Origin: Amycolatopsis australiensis
GTDB lineage: Bacteria > Actinomycetota > Actinomycetes > Mycobacteriales > Pseudonocardiaceae
Direction: 5' to 3'
Assembly: GCF_900119165.1 (NCBI RefSeq)
Contig: NZ_FPJG01000006.1
Coordinates: 1,798,001 to 1,862,000, forward strand
Length of the DNA stretch: 64,000 nucleotides
Shown here: one piece after another, positions 48,752 through 56,914 of the stretch
Layout of the letters: every line of letters begins with the position of its first letter
Numbering within the stretch: the stretch's first letter is position 1
The notes under the pieces: model-generated
Seen by the model: only the letters and a program-made list of their open reading frames with translations
Database searches by the model: none
What the model was told of the DNA's origin: nothing
Translations under genes and position numbers: made by a program

Positions 48752-50524
48752 TCAGCCGTCGTGGTGGTGGCCGCCGCCCGGGTGGACGTGGAACTTCGCC
48801 ACCTCCGGCGGGTGCACCACGAACGGGCGCATCATGCCCTCGTCCTCGTGGTCGAGGATGTGGCAGTGGAACATGAACTCGCCGGTTCCGCCGCCGAACT
48901 GCCCGGCGACGCTCACCCACTGGCCCGGGTTCACGATGATCGTGTCCTTCCAGCCTTCCTCGTACTTCTCCAGCGGGACGTCGGTGAAGCCGTCGAGCGG
49001 CGTCGTGGTCCGCCCGGCGGCCTGGTCGAACGTCGTGGTGAAGCTCCGCCGGAACAGCGCCTGGAACTCCGTCAGGTGGATGTGGATCGGGTGCGCCGGG
49101 CCGCCGTTCGCGACGTGCACGATGTTCCACACCGCCCACCGGTCGTGGTCGATGAAGATGCCCGTGGTGTCGTCGAAGAGCCGCCCGTTCATCCGGAACG
49201 TCTTCAGCCCGCCGTTCGGGTCCCGCAGCTGGATGATCCCCGCGCCGCCCGGGTCCGCGTCGACCTCCTCGAGGTCCCACATCTCCGGGTGCCCGTCGGC
49301 GTTGAGCAGCAGCGCGACCCAGACGTGGTCGTGGTCTTCCGGCAGCGTCGTGCCGTGCTGCAGCCGGACGTAGGACGACGAGACCTTCTCGGGAAGCCGG
49401 AACGAATCGTGCTTCGCGCGGCCGTCCACCCGGAACTGCAGCACGTCCGGCTCGACCGTGCCCAGCCGCGGGTCGGCGTTGCGGAGCTTCAGCTGCTGCC
49501 CCCTGAAGCGGCTGAAGTCGATCAGCACGTCGAACCGCTCGGCCGGCGCGACGGTCAGCCCGCCACCCGGCAGCCGGGCCGGCGCGGGCAGCAGGCCGCC
49601 GTCCGTGCCGATCAGGCGGACGGCGTCGTTCTGCGGCACGTTGTCCTCGTCGACCAGGTTCAGCGTGTAGAACCGCGAGTTGGACGCGTTGAGCAGGCGG
49701 AAGCGGTACCACCGGGCGTCGACGTCCACGTGCGGCCAGATCACGCCGTTGACCAGCGTGAACGGTCCGGAGAACGGGATCATCGGGCCGTTCGGCACGT
49801 ACGGGAACTTGTAGAGCAGCTGCCCGGTCAGCGCGCCGGTCGCCGGGTCGATGTCGAAGTTGCGGTCGCTGATGACCAGCGGGATCTCGCGGTCGCCGTG
49901 CGGCAGGCCGAGCGCGTCCTCCTCGTCGTCGCGGACCAGGTACATCCCGGCCAGGCCCGTGTGGACGTTGAACCGCGTGATCGCCATGGCGTGGTCGTGG
50001 TACCAGAGCGGCATCGCCTGCTGGCGGTTCGGGTACTCCGCCAGCTGCGACGTGCCCTTCAGGCCCGCGTTGTGCGCCCAGCCGTCGTTGCCCGCGTTGG
50101 TCCGCGCGCCGTGCAGGTGGACGACCGTCCACGCCGGCAGGTCGGCGACGCCGTCGACGATCGAGTAGCCCGGCCGGTCCAGCTCCCGGCCCGGACGGCT
50201 GGTGGGCGCGTCGCCGACCGGGCCCTGAACGGCGACCAACGGGAACACGCCGTCGATTTCGTTCGACCACGAAATCCGCAGCTCCTTGCCGCTGCGCACT
50301 TCGATCGTCGGACCCGGGAAATGTCCCGCGTACGTCCACAACGTGCTCGGCGGCAATTCCGAGTGCAGCTTCTGCTGTTTGGTGATCATCGGAATGGTGA
50401 TCGTTTCCCGGCCGCGCGGCCGGAACACGGGTGGCACCGGCAGTGGGTCCAAGAACTTGGTGAGTCCCCAGTTCGGCGCGGTGATCGGCCCGGTCGTCGC
50501 CGGGCGCTCGATGATTTCGGTCAT
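48752..50524 (-). CDS. Multicopper oxidase, phenoxazinone synthase / CotA laccase type
   Basis: 590 aa from an ATG with a GGGGGA site. All four copper motifs are present in order: HLHG, WYHDHAM, HPIHIH and HCHILDHEDEGMM with an axial Met. It should oxidise phenolic or amino-phenolic substrates and reduce oxygen to water. Length and motifs are closer to phenoxazinone synthase/CotA than to the copper-resistance CueO group. No signal peptide, so it should be cytosolic or spore-associated. A C-terminal His/Gly tail (HVHPGGGHHHDG) could bind extra metal. Substrate unknown; no actinomycin-like cluster is beside it. Confidence 0.92.
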   Translation of the reverse strand: MTEIIERPATTGPITAPNWGLTKFLDPLPVPPVFRPRGRETITIPMITKQQKLHSELPPSTLWTYAGHFPGPTIEVRSGKELRISWSNEIDGVFPLVAVQGPVGDAPTSRPGRELDRPGYSIVDGVADLPAWTVVHLHGARTNAGNDGWAHNAGLKGTSQLAEYPNRQQAMPLWYHDHAMAITRFNVHTGLAGMYLVRDDEEDALGLPHGDREIPLVISDRNFDIDPATGALTGQLLYKFPYVPNGPMIPFSGPFTLVNGVIWPHVDVDARWYRFRLLNASNSRFYTLNLVDEDNVPQNDAVRLIGTDGGLLPAPARLPGGGLTVAPAERFDVLIDFSRFRGQQLKLRNADPRLGTVEPDVLQFRVDGRAKHDSFRLPEKVSSSYVRLQHGTTLPEDHDHVWVALLLNADGHPEMWDLEEVDADPGGAGIIQLRDPNGGLKTFRMNGRLFDDTTGIFIDHDRWAVWNIVHVANGGPAHPIHIHLTEFQALFRRSFTTTFDQAAGRTTTPLDGFTDVPLEKYEEGWKDTIIVNPGQWVSVAGQFGGGTGEFMFHCHILDHEDEGMMRPFVVHPPEVAKFHVHPGGGHHHDG

Positions 50525-50715
50525 GCGGTTTCCCCCTTCATGTCCGGGGGCAGGACGAATTGCGCCACGGCGATTACGCCGACGACGTCGAAAAGTATTC
50601 CCCCGAACCCCCTCGGTGACCGGAAGCGCGACTCCCCTCGCACTACCGGCAATTCCCACTGTAGCCCTTTCCGGCGTGCACCGCAGGCACTTCGCGCGCG
50701 TGATAGGTTCCGCGC

Positions 50716-51510
50716 ATGAGCGAACGCCGGTGGACGTACCTCTCCGACATGGACGGCGTCCTGGTGAAGGAGGAGCACCTCGTCCCGGGGGCCGACGAGT
50801 TCCTCGCCGAGCTGAAGGCGAACGGCACCGACTTCCTGGTGCTCACCAACAACTCGATCTACACCCCGCGTGACCTGCGGGCCCGGCTGGAGCGCACCGG
50901 GCTCGACATCCCGGAGGAGTCGATCTGGACCTCGGCGCTGGCGACCGCGAAGTTCCTCTCGTCGCAGCGGCCCAACGGCTCGGCGTACGTCATCGGCGAA
51001 GCGGGCCTCACCACGGCGCTGCACGAGGTCGGTTACGTGCTCACCGAGCGCGACCCGGACTACGTCGTGCTCGGCGAGACCCGCACGTACAGCTTCAGCG
51101 CCATCACGCGCGCGATCCGGCTCATCGAGGGCGGCGCCAAGTTCATCGCGACCAACCCCGACGCGACCGGCCCGAGCCTGGAAGGCTCGATGCCGGCCAC
51201 CGGGTCCGTCGCGGCATTGATCGAAAAGGCCACCGGGCGCTCGCCGTACTACGTCGGCAAGCCGAACCCGCTGATGATGCGCTCGGCGCTGCGGCGGCTC
51301 GGCGCGCACTCGGAATCGACGCTGATGATCGGCGACCGGATGGACACCGACGTCCACTCGGGCATCGAGGCCGGGCTGCAGACCATCCTCGTGCTCACCG
51401 GCATATCCACCCGGGAGTCGGCCGAACGCTATCCGTATCGGCCCACACTGGTGATCGACTCGATCGCTGACCTGATCGGGCGGACCCAGGACCCGTTCGG
51501 CGAAGGCTGA
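50716..51510 (+). CDS. HAD-superfamily phosphatase, subclass IIA (NagD/PNPase-like)
   Basis: 264 aa. Nucleophile motif DMDGVL (Asp11, Asp13), motif II TNNS, motif III Lys in GKPNPLMM, motif [11 protein letters not shown] sugar-phosphate or nucleotide phosphatase by family; substrate unknown. A TAGGTT box ends 8 nt before the ATG, suggesting a leaderless transcript. Followed 37 nt later by a metallophosphatase on the same strand. Confidence 0.9.
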   Translation: MSERRWTYLSDMDGVLVKEEHLVPGADEFLAELKANGTDFLVLTNNSIYTPRDLRARLERTGLDIPEESIWTSALATAKFLSSQRPNGSAYVIGEAGLTTALHEVGYVLTERDPDYVVLGETRTYSFSAITRAIRLIEGGAKFIATNPDATGPSLEGSMPATGSVAALIEKATGRSPYYVGKPNPLMMRSALRRLGAHSESTLMIGDRMDTDVHSGIEAGLQTILVLTGISTRESAERYPYRPTLVIDSIADLIGRTQDPFGEG

Positions 51511-51547
51511 CCGTGGGCTGGGCGCCGGCAGGGCTTATCGTCACCGG

Positions 51548-52417
51548 ATGAGCAACTCCGCTGTGCCCGGCGGGGGCCAAGCCCCCACACCCCTGCCGGA
51601 GGCTCTGCCCCCGGACCCCCGGGGAGCTGTTTATGTCGTAGGCGACGTGCACGGCCACCGCGACGAGCTGGTCGACGCACTGCGCGCCGAGGGGCTGGTG
51701 GACGACGAAGGCAACTGGTCCGGGGGCGAGGACCAGCTGTGGTTCCTGGGGGACTTCGTCGACCGCGGACCGGACGGCGTCGGCGCGATCGACCTGGTCA
51801 TGCGGCTCGAACAGCAGGCCGCGGAGGCCGGCGGCCAGGTCCAGACGCTGCTGGGCAACCACGAGATCCTCGCGCTGGGCATGTTCCACTTCGGCGACGA
51901 GCCGGTGCCGTCCGACTTCGGCCCGCGCAGCTTCGCCCGCAGCTGGGAGATCAACGGCGGCCTGCTCTCGGACCAGGACCGCCTGACACCCGAGCACATC
52001 GAGTGGCTGACGGCGCGCCCGCTCGCCGCGCTGGCGGCCGACCACCTGCTGCTGCACTCGGACACGCTCGAGTACCTGGACTGGGGCTCCTCGGTCGAGG
52101 AGATCAACGAAACGGCGGGCGAGATCCTGGCGGGCTCGGACATCGAGGCCTGGTGGGACGTCTGGCGCCGGATGACCACGCGGTACGCGTTCCGCGGCCC
52201 CGACGGCGAAGAGAACGCGCAGAAGCTGATGGACGCGCTCGGCGGGTCGCGGATCGTGCACGGGCACAGCGTGATCGCCGACCAGCTGGGGATCCACCCG
52301 ACGCAGATCGAGGGCCCGTTCCTGTATGCGGGCGGCAAGGCGCTGGGCGTCGACGGCGGCCTGTTCGTCGGCGGGCCGTGCCTGGTGGTGCGGCTGCCGT
52401 ACGAGCCGGAGTCCTGA
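51548..52417 (+). CDS. Metallophosphoesterase, Shewanella-like (PPP-type) phosphatase
   Basis: 289 aa. Metal ligands in order: GDVHG, GDFVDRG, GNHE and a distal HGH (VHGHSV). Serine/threonine or general phosphatase of the PPP fold. The first 25 residues (Gly/Pro-rich) are encoded by a common GC-rich hairpin element (GGGGGCCAAGCCCCC) and are not part of the domain; a shorter protein starting closer to the fold is possible, but I see no better start. Ends against the YccF stop. Confidence 0.9.
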   Translation: MSNSAVPGGGQAPTPLPEALPPDPRGAVYVVGDVHGHRDELVDALRAEGLVDDEGNWSGGEDQLWFLGDFVDRGPDGVGAIDLVMRLEQQAAEAGGQVQTLLGNHEILALGMFHFGDEPVPSDFGPRSFARSWEINGGLLSDQDRLTPEHIEWLTARPLAALAADHLLLHSDTLEYLDWGSSVEEINETAGEILAGSDIEAWWDVWRRMTTRYAFRGPDGEENAQKLMDALGGSRIVHGHSVIADQLGIHPTQIEGPFLYAGGKALGVDGGLFVGGPCLVVRLPYEPES

Positions 52418-52792
52418 TCAGCCGATCTCGACGATCTCCTTGCCGAGCGGCATCAGCGACACCGGGATCATCTTGAAGTTCGCCACGCCCAGCGGGATGC
52501 CGATGATCGTCAGGCACAGCGCGACGCCGGTGAAGACGTGCCCGATCGCCAGCCACAGCCCGGCGCACACGAACCAGATGACGTTGCCGAGGCAGGACGC
52601 GGCCCCGGCGTCGCGGCGCTCGACGACCGTGCGGCCGAACGGCCAGAGCGCGTAGTGCGCGATGCGGAACGACGCGAGCCCGAACGGGATCGTGACGATC
52701 AGGACGCAGCAGATCACGCCCGCGACCAGGTAGCCCAGCGCCATCCAGAAGCCGCACAGCACGAGCCAGATGATGTTCAGCAGCGTGCGCAT
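52418..52792 (-). CDS. YccF domain membrane protein
   Basis: 124 aa. Two copies of the YccF domain (N-terminal LNIIWLVLCGFWMALGY and a second CLGNVIWFVCAGLWLAIGH), about four membrane helices, typical of the short inner-membrane YccF family of unknown function. Overlaps phzF by 1 nt (TGATG), so translation is coupled. Confidence 0.92.
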   Translation of the reverse strand: MRTLLNIIWLVLCGFWMALGYLVAGVICCVLIVTIPFGLASFRIAHYALWPFGRTVVERRDAGAASCLGNVIWFVCAGLWLAIGHVFTGVALCLTIIGIPLGVANFKMIPVSLMPLGKEIVEIG

Positions 52793-53547
52793 CAGACGTG
52801 CAGCTCCGCGCTCAGGACCGTCACGGCCTGGCCGGCGATGCGGACCCGGTCGCCGTCCTGGCGGGTCCGGACGATGCCGCCGCGGGCCGAGACCTGGTGG
52901 CCGGTGAGGGTGTCGCTCCCCAGGCGCTCGGACCAGTACGGCGACAGGACGCAGTGCGCGGACCCGGTGACGGGGTCTTCGTCGACGCCGACACCCGGCC
53001 CGAAGAAGCGGCTGACGTAGTCGGTGTCGTCACCCTTCGCGGTGACCAGCAGCCGTCCGGTCCAGGTGGTCTTGAGCTTGGCGAGGTCGGGTTCGAGTGT
53101 CCGGACGGCCTTCTCGCCGGGCAGGACGGCGAAGAGGTTCTCGACACCGCGGCCGACGTATTCGATCTCGGTGCCGGGGAGGATCTCGGACAGATCGTCC
53201 TCGGTGGGCTTCGGCGGGTCGGACGGGAAGTCCAGTTCGACCCAGCCGTCTTCGGCCTTGGCCCGAAGTTCACCGCTGAGGGTGGTGTACACCTGCTCGC
53301 CGCCGAGGATGTGGGTGGTGGCGAGGGTGGCGTGGCCGCACAGCGCGACCTCGACCTCGGGCGTGAACCACCTGAGCGGCTTGGCACCCGGCGCGGCGGT
53401 GACGACGAAGGCGGTCTCGGCGTGCTTCATCTCGGCGGCGACAGCCTGCATCCAGGCCGGGTCGGCGGGCTCGTCGAGCAGGACCACTCCGGCGGGGTTC
53501 CCGGCGAAGGCACGGTCGGTGAAGGCGTCGACGACGAAGAGGCGCAT
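52792..53547 (-). CDS. PhzF-family isomerase/epimerase
   Basis: 251 aa. Family landmarks: AFAGNPAGVV, catalytic Glu44 (MKHAETAFV), CGHATLA and the C-terminal DPVTGSAHC. PhzF proteins isomerise diaminopimelate-like or phenazine precursors; outside phenazine clusters their substrates are unknown, and there are no other phz genes here. A TACATT box ends 6 nt before the ATG, suggesting a leaderless transcript. Confidence 0.92.
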   Translation of the reverse strand: MRLFVVDAFTDRAFAGNPAGVVLLDEPADPAWMQAVAAEMKHAETAFVVTAAPGAKPLRWFTPEVEVALCGHATLATTHILGGEQVYTTLSGELRAKAEDGWVELDFPSDPPKPTEDDLSEILPGTEIEYVGRGVENLFAVLPGEKAVRTLEPDLAKLKTTWTGRLLVTAKGDDTDYVSRFFGPGVGVDEDPVTGSAHCVLSPYWSERLGSDTLTGHQVSARGGIVRTRQDGDRVRIAGQAVTVLSAELHV

Positions 53548-53598
53548 GGCACCAATGTAGCCGCCGACCTGGGCGGGGCCCCGATTTCTCCGGGGGAT

Positions 53599-55047
53599 TT
53601 ACGGGTTGCCCTTACGGGGGCTTTCCGGTGCCTCGCCGATGACGGGCTTGACGAGCTTCTCGCCGTCCGGGCCGCGTTCGGGCTGGAGGTCGAAGACGTC
53701 TTCCTCGACGGCGTACCGGTTCTTGTGCTCTTTGTCGTCTTCCTTCTTCTTGCCCGCGCTGGCACCACCGGCGGCCCCGGCCGCCCCCTTGCCCTTGGCC
53801 GCCGCAGCGGCGGTTGCGCCGCGTTCGAGCCGTTCGCCGGGAGCCTTCCCGCCGGTCTTGCCGCCCGCACCGGGGGTTTCCTTCGGGCCACCGGTGTAGC
53901 CACCCCCGGAAACGCGCGAGCCGGCGAACCCGGTACCGGCCCGGCCGGAGCCGATGCCGGGCTTGCCGCGCGTGATGTCGCCGCCTCCGGCGCCGGTGCC
54001 ACCGGGCGTGCCGGGCATGGCGAGCCCGTCGGGAGTCATGCGCGTGAAGGAGCTGGCGGCGGGCGCGGCGCGGAAGCCGCTGTTGCCCCCACCGAAGTTG
54101 GGTCCGACCCCGCTGGTGGTGCCGGGCTGGACGTAGGAGGGCGGAGTGGCCCCGGGCGGCACGTAGCCGCTGCCGGTCCCGACGGTGGTGCCGCCGGGCG
54201 CGGTGGTCGTCCCGCCGCCGATACCGGGGGTGCCGGTGAAGCCGGTGCCCGTGGTACCGGTCGTGCCGGTGGTGCCGCTTGTGCCGTGGAACCCGGAGAC
54301 GGAGGTGGCGTCCCCGTTCCCGAGCTGCGGCGGCGGCGCGTAGGTGGGCTGGGAGCTGGCGGTCTCGTGGTAGGTGGAGTCGAGGCCCTGAAGGACCTGA
54401 ACGGCCTGCTGGTGCGCGGCGTCGGCCTGCTGCTGCTTGGCCTGGATGCCGGCCATGGTGGTGCCCATGCCGATGAGGTCGCCGGATTCGTACTGCTGCC
54501 GGGCCTTGTCCATCTCGGCCTGCTGGTTGAAGCCGGTGGGCTCGGGCATGTTGGTCTTGGCGTAGTACGCGGCGGCGGACTGCTGGGAGTAGTGGTTGGA
54601 CATGAGCTGCATGGCATTGCCGGTTTGTTCGGTGTGCCCGGCGGTGCTCTGGAAGAAGCTGTTGGCCTGCTCGGCGGCGGGACCCTGCCACGAGCCCCCG
54701 GCGGCCGTGGCGGCGTCGCGGAATTGGTTGGAGGCGTCGGCCAGCCAGTTGCCGTAGACGTTGGCCACGCGGCTGCGGTCGTTGATGCCTTCGATGTCGA
54801 GGTCCTTGTGGACCATGTCGTAGAGCACTTCGTGCGGGCTGTTGGCGTAGTTTTCGCCGGGGGCCGGTGAGTCGCCGCGCAGGTTCTGGCCCTGCTGCAG
54901 GAGCTTCCCTTGCGCAACCGAGTAGTCGGACGCGGCCTTCTCGGTCAGCCGCTGTCCGTCCTGCCCGTGACCTTGGAGCTTGCGGGCGGTTTCCGCGTAG
55001 TAGTCACCCTCGGACAGGTGGTGCTGCGCCCGGTGCGGCTGACTCAT
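53599..55047 (-). CDS. PPE/WXG100-like type VII secretion-associated protein with Gly/Thr/Pro-rich tail
   Basis: 482 aa from an ATG at 55047. Helical N-terminal half (about 1-240) with the WXG-type motif SWQGPAAEQANSFF near residue 120, similar to the PPE/ESX-like proteins of actinobacteria. A long low-complexity tail (Gly/Thr/Pro-rich, 250-450) ends in a charged segment. Probably exported by an ESX/type VII system, with the DUF3558 lipoprotein and EspG-like gene beside it; core secretion genes (EccC etc.) are not in the window. Confidence 0.85.
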   Translation of the reverse strand: MSQPHRAQHHLSEGDYYAETARKLQGHGQDGQRLTEKAASDYSVAQGKLLQQGQNLRGDSPAPGENYANSPHEVLYDMVHKDLDIEGINDRSRVANVYGNWLADASNQFRDAATAAGGSWQGPAAEQANSFFQSTAGHTEQTGNAMQLMSNHYSQQSAAAYYAKTNMPEPTGFNQQAEMDKARQQYESGDLIGMGTTMAGIQAKQQQADAAHQQAVQVLQGLDSTYHETASSQPTYAPPPQLGNGDATSVSGFHGTSGTTGTTGTTGTGFTGTPGIGGGTTTAPGGTTVGTGSGYVPPGATPPSYVQPGTTSGVGPNFGGGNSGFRAAPAASSFTRMTPDGLAMPGTPGGTGAGGGDITRGKPGIGSGRAGTGFAGSRVSGGGYTGGPKETPGAGGKTGGKAPGERLERGATAAAAAKGKGAAGAAGGASAGKKKEDDKEHKNRYAVEEDVFDLQPERGPDGEKLVKPVIGEAPESPRKGNP

Positions 55048-55061
55048 GACTGGACTCCGTC

Positions 55062-55622
55062 TCAGTTCTTGGGCAGAAGCGGCTCGACCTTGGCGGCGAT
55101 TTCTTGGACCATCTGGCAGGCCCTTGCGGTGTCCGAGCCCGAAGCCAGCAGGACGAACGCTCGGGAGTTGGGTTTCACTTCCAACCACACGTCGCACTGC
55201 CCGGGCGAGTTCTCCGGTTCGCGCTCCAAAACCGCAGGACGCCCGTTGACGTTTCCTTCACTGGCCTGGTTGGGATTGCCGACATTTTCCTTGTATCCGC
55301 GGCCCGGGTTCAAGGACAGCCCCACGTCCACGCCTGGTGTGTCTCCGGACGCCGGCTTGGTGGTTCGGCATCCCTGCTTCGGATTCGCCACCAGTGGCTC
55401 CGCCTTGGGATAACCCTGACCGACGAGCGCCTGGTCGAGGATGGCGCAAGAACTCATAGCCGCGAAGGGGTTGTCCGGTTCGGCGGTTGCGCTGCCTGAG
55501 CTGGGAGCAGTCGAGCCGGCCGGCTGCGAGCTGGGAGTCGCCTGGCCACCGACCTGACTAGTGCAGGCAGTCAAGGCGAATGCCAACGTGGCGAACACGA
55601 CCACGATGCGTCGTGCGCTCAC
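55062..55622 (-). CDS. DUF3558 lipoprotein
   Basis: 186 aa. Signal peptide with lipobox ALTAC, a Ser/Thr-rich linker, then a DUF3558 domain (CAILDQALVGQGYPKAEPL, CDVWLEVKPNSRAFVLL given by cores ILDQALVGQGYP and CDVWLEVK). Exported and lipid-anchored; members occur beside ESX-type genes and have no known activity. GTG start overlaps the stop of the upstream gene in GTGA. Confidence 0.88.
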   Translation of the reverse strand: MSARRIVVVFATLAFALTACTSQVGGQATPSSQPAGSTAPSSGSATAEPDNPFAAMSSCAILDQALVGQGYPKAEPLVANPKQGCRTTKPASGDTPGVDVGLSLNPGRGYKENVGNPNQASEGNVNGRPAVLEREPENSPGQCDVWLEVKPNSRAFVLLASGSDTARACQMVQEIAAKVEPLLPKN

Positions 55623-56116
55623 TGTTCCTGCAGCCCCTTGTTGAGCTGACTGAAAGTCATAGTGTGCGCATCCTCGGTCTCGCGGTAGTTCTTGCGTGCG
55701 ATCACCATCGCTTCACGAGCTTGCTGGATCCCGTCACGCATCCGGAGCAGGTTGGGGATCAGGGATTGCTCGTCGCCGTCGGCCACCTTGACGTTGAAAG
55801 CGGCGACTGCCTTGGCGTATTCGCTGCCGCCCATCTTGGCCTGAGCTGCCAGTTCGCGAACATCGACGATCATCCGGTTGTAGCCGTCGAGAAAGAAGTC
55901 GCAGGCCTTCATGTACGCCTGGAAGCCTTCTTCGTTCACCGCGAACTGGCCGTTCTCGGCCAGCGACTTCAGGTGGTGACCACCCTCGCTGACCCGCTGT
56001 GCGGCCTCCGAGTCGGTAGGTCCGTCCAGCAACCCGGACAGGAAGTTCGCCCCCGCGTCACCCGCGGCCGGTGGGGGTGTGAACGAGCCCGGTGCGCCGA
56101 ACTGTGAACCGCCCAT
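55619..56116 (-). CDS. ESX-associated helical protein, unknown function
   Basis: 165 aa, mostly alpha-helical, with a Gly/Pro-rich start (FGAPGSFTPPPAAGD) and a Glu/Lys-rich coiled-coil-like middle. No recognised domain. Its coupling to the DUF3558 lipoprotein and position between it and EspG suggest a component or chaperone of the same type VII locus. Confidence 0.8.
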   Translation of the reverse strand: MGGSQFGAPGSFTPPPAAGDAGANFLSGLLDGPTDSEAAQRVSEGGHHLKSLAENGQFAVNEEGFQAYMKACDFFLDGYNRMIVDVRELAAQAKMGGSEYAKAVAAFNVKVADGDEQSLIPNLLRMRDGIQQAREAMVIARKNYRETEDAHTMTFSQLNKGLQEQ

Positions 56117-56187
56117 GACGCCCTCCCCGTCGTCTCGGCACCACCCTGCGTGGTCTCTCGCACTGTACTAGTGACGAACTTGCCGCG

Positions 56188-56880
56188 TCAGTGGTTCCGG
56201 CCACGCTCGTGGAGCCAGCGGCGCAGGTCGGAACCATCCGATGGGATGAACCGAACCCGGGTCGAGCCGTCCGGGAGGGGGTCGTTGAACATCAGGAAGC
56301 GGCCGCCTTCGTTGTCCACGAACGTTGCCGTTCCCGCCGGCTTCAACGCTCCCGACTGGCGGACCGACAGCTCGAACGTGCCGTACCTGTGCAACGGCCA
56401 TGCCGAGAACTCCGCCGCCGCCTCGGTGTCGGCGCGTGAACCAGGAGTGGTGAACGTCAGCTCCGCCAGCGGTACCGGCCGGTACGCCGGGAGCATGCCG
56501 ACCACCAGGTCGACCAGCCGGTCCGGGCGGGTCTGGGCGAACAGGATCTCCTCGCTCGCCAGCTCCGAAAACACGCCAAGGCCGTGGCCGATCGCCGCGC
56601 GGTAGAACACCCGGCGGTCCTGCTCCGCCGCGCGGACGATGATCAGCACGTCCGGCTGCGTCCACGCCCGCAGCGTCTGCTCCACCTCGATGTCCAGCTT
56701 GTCCGGGCCCGCCAGCCCGCGCGCCCGCATCGATTCCCACGACGCCGCCGCGATGCGGTCGTGCTCGGCCAGGGTCCGGCCGGGGCTGCGGATCTCGAAC
56801 GGGTGCCAGTTCGCCGGGAGCCCGCTGCGGCGGACCGCCGTGTCGACCTCCGCCAGGCCCAGTGAGAATTCCTCCGGCAC
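56188..56880 (-). CDS. EspG-family type VII secretion chaperone
   Basis: 230 aa from a GTG. EspG chaperones bind PE/PPE substrates in the cytosol and deliver them to the ESX secretion machine. The C-terminal half carries the family pattern (SWPLHRYGTFELSVRQ core HRYGTFELSVR, FVDNEGGRFLMF, ending in a basic tail). Together with the PPE-like gene at 53.6 kb this marks a partial type VII locus. It is read just after the Ycf46 operon, 34 nt behind the IF2-barrel gene, and may share its transcript. Confidence 0.85.
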   Translation of the reverse strand: MPEEFSLGLAEVDTAVRRSGLPANWHPFEIRSPGRTLAEHDRIAAASWESMRARGLAGPDKLDIEVEQTLRAWTQPDVLIIVRAAEQDRRVFYRAAIGHGLGVFSELASEEILFAQTRPDRLVDLVVGMLPAYRPVPLAELTFTTPGSRADTEAAAEFSAWPLHRYGTFELSVRQSGALKPAGTATFVDNEGGRFLMFNDPLPDGSTRVRFIPSDGSDLRRWLHERGRNH

Positions 56881-56914
56881 GTCCCCGAGGGTAGCGGACC
56901 CGCCACCGCCCGCT

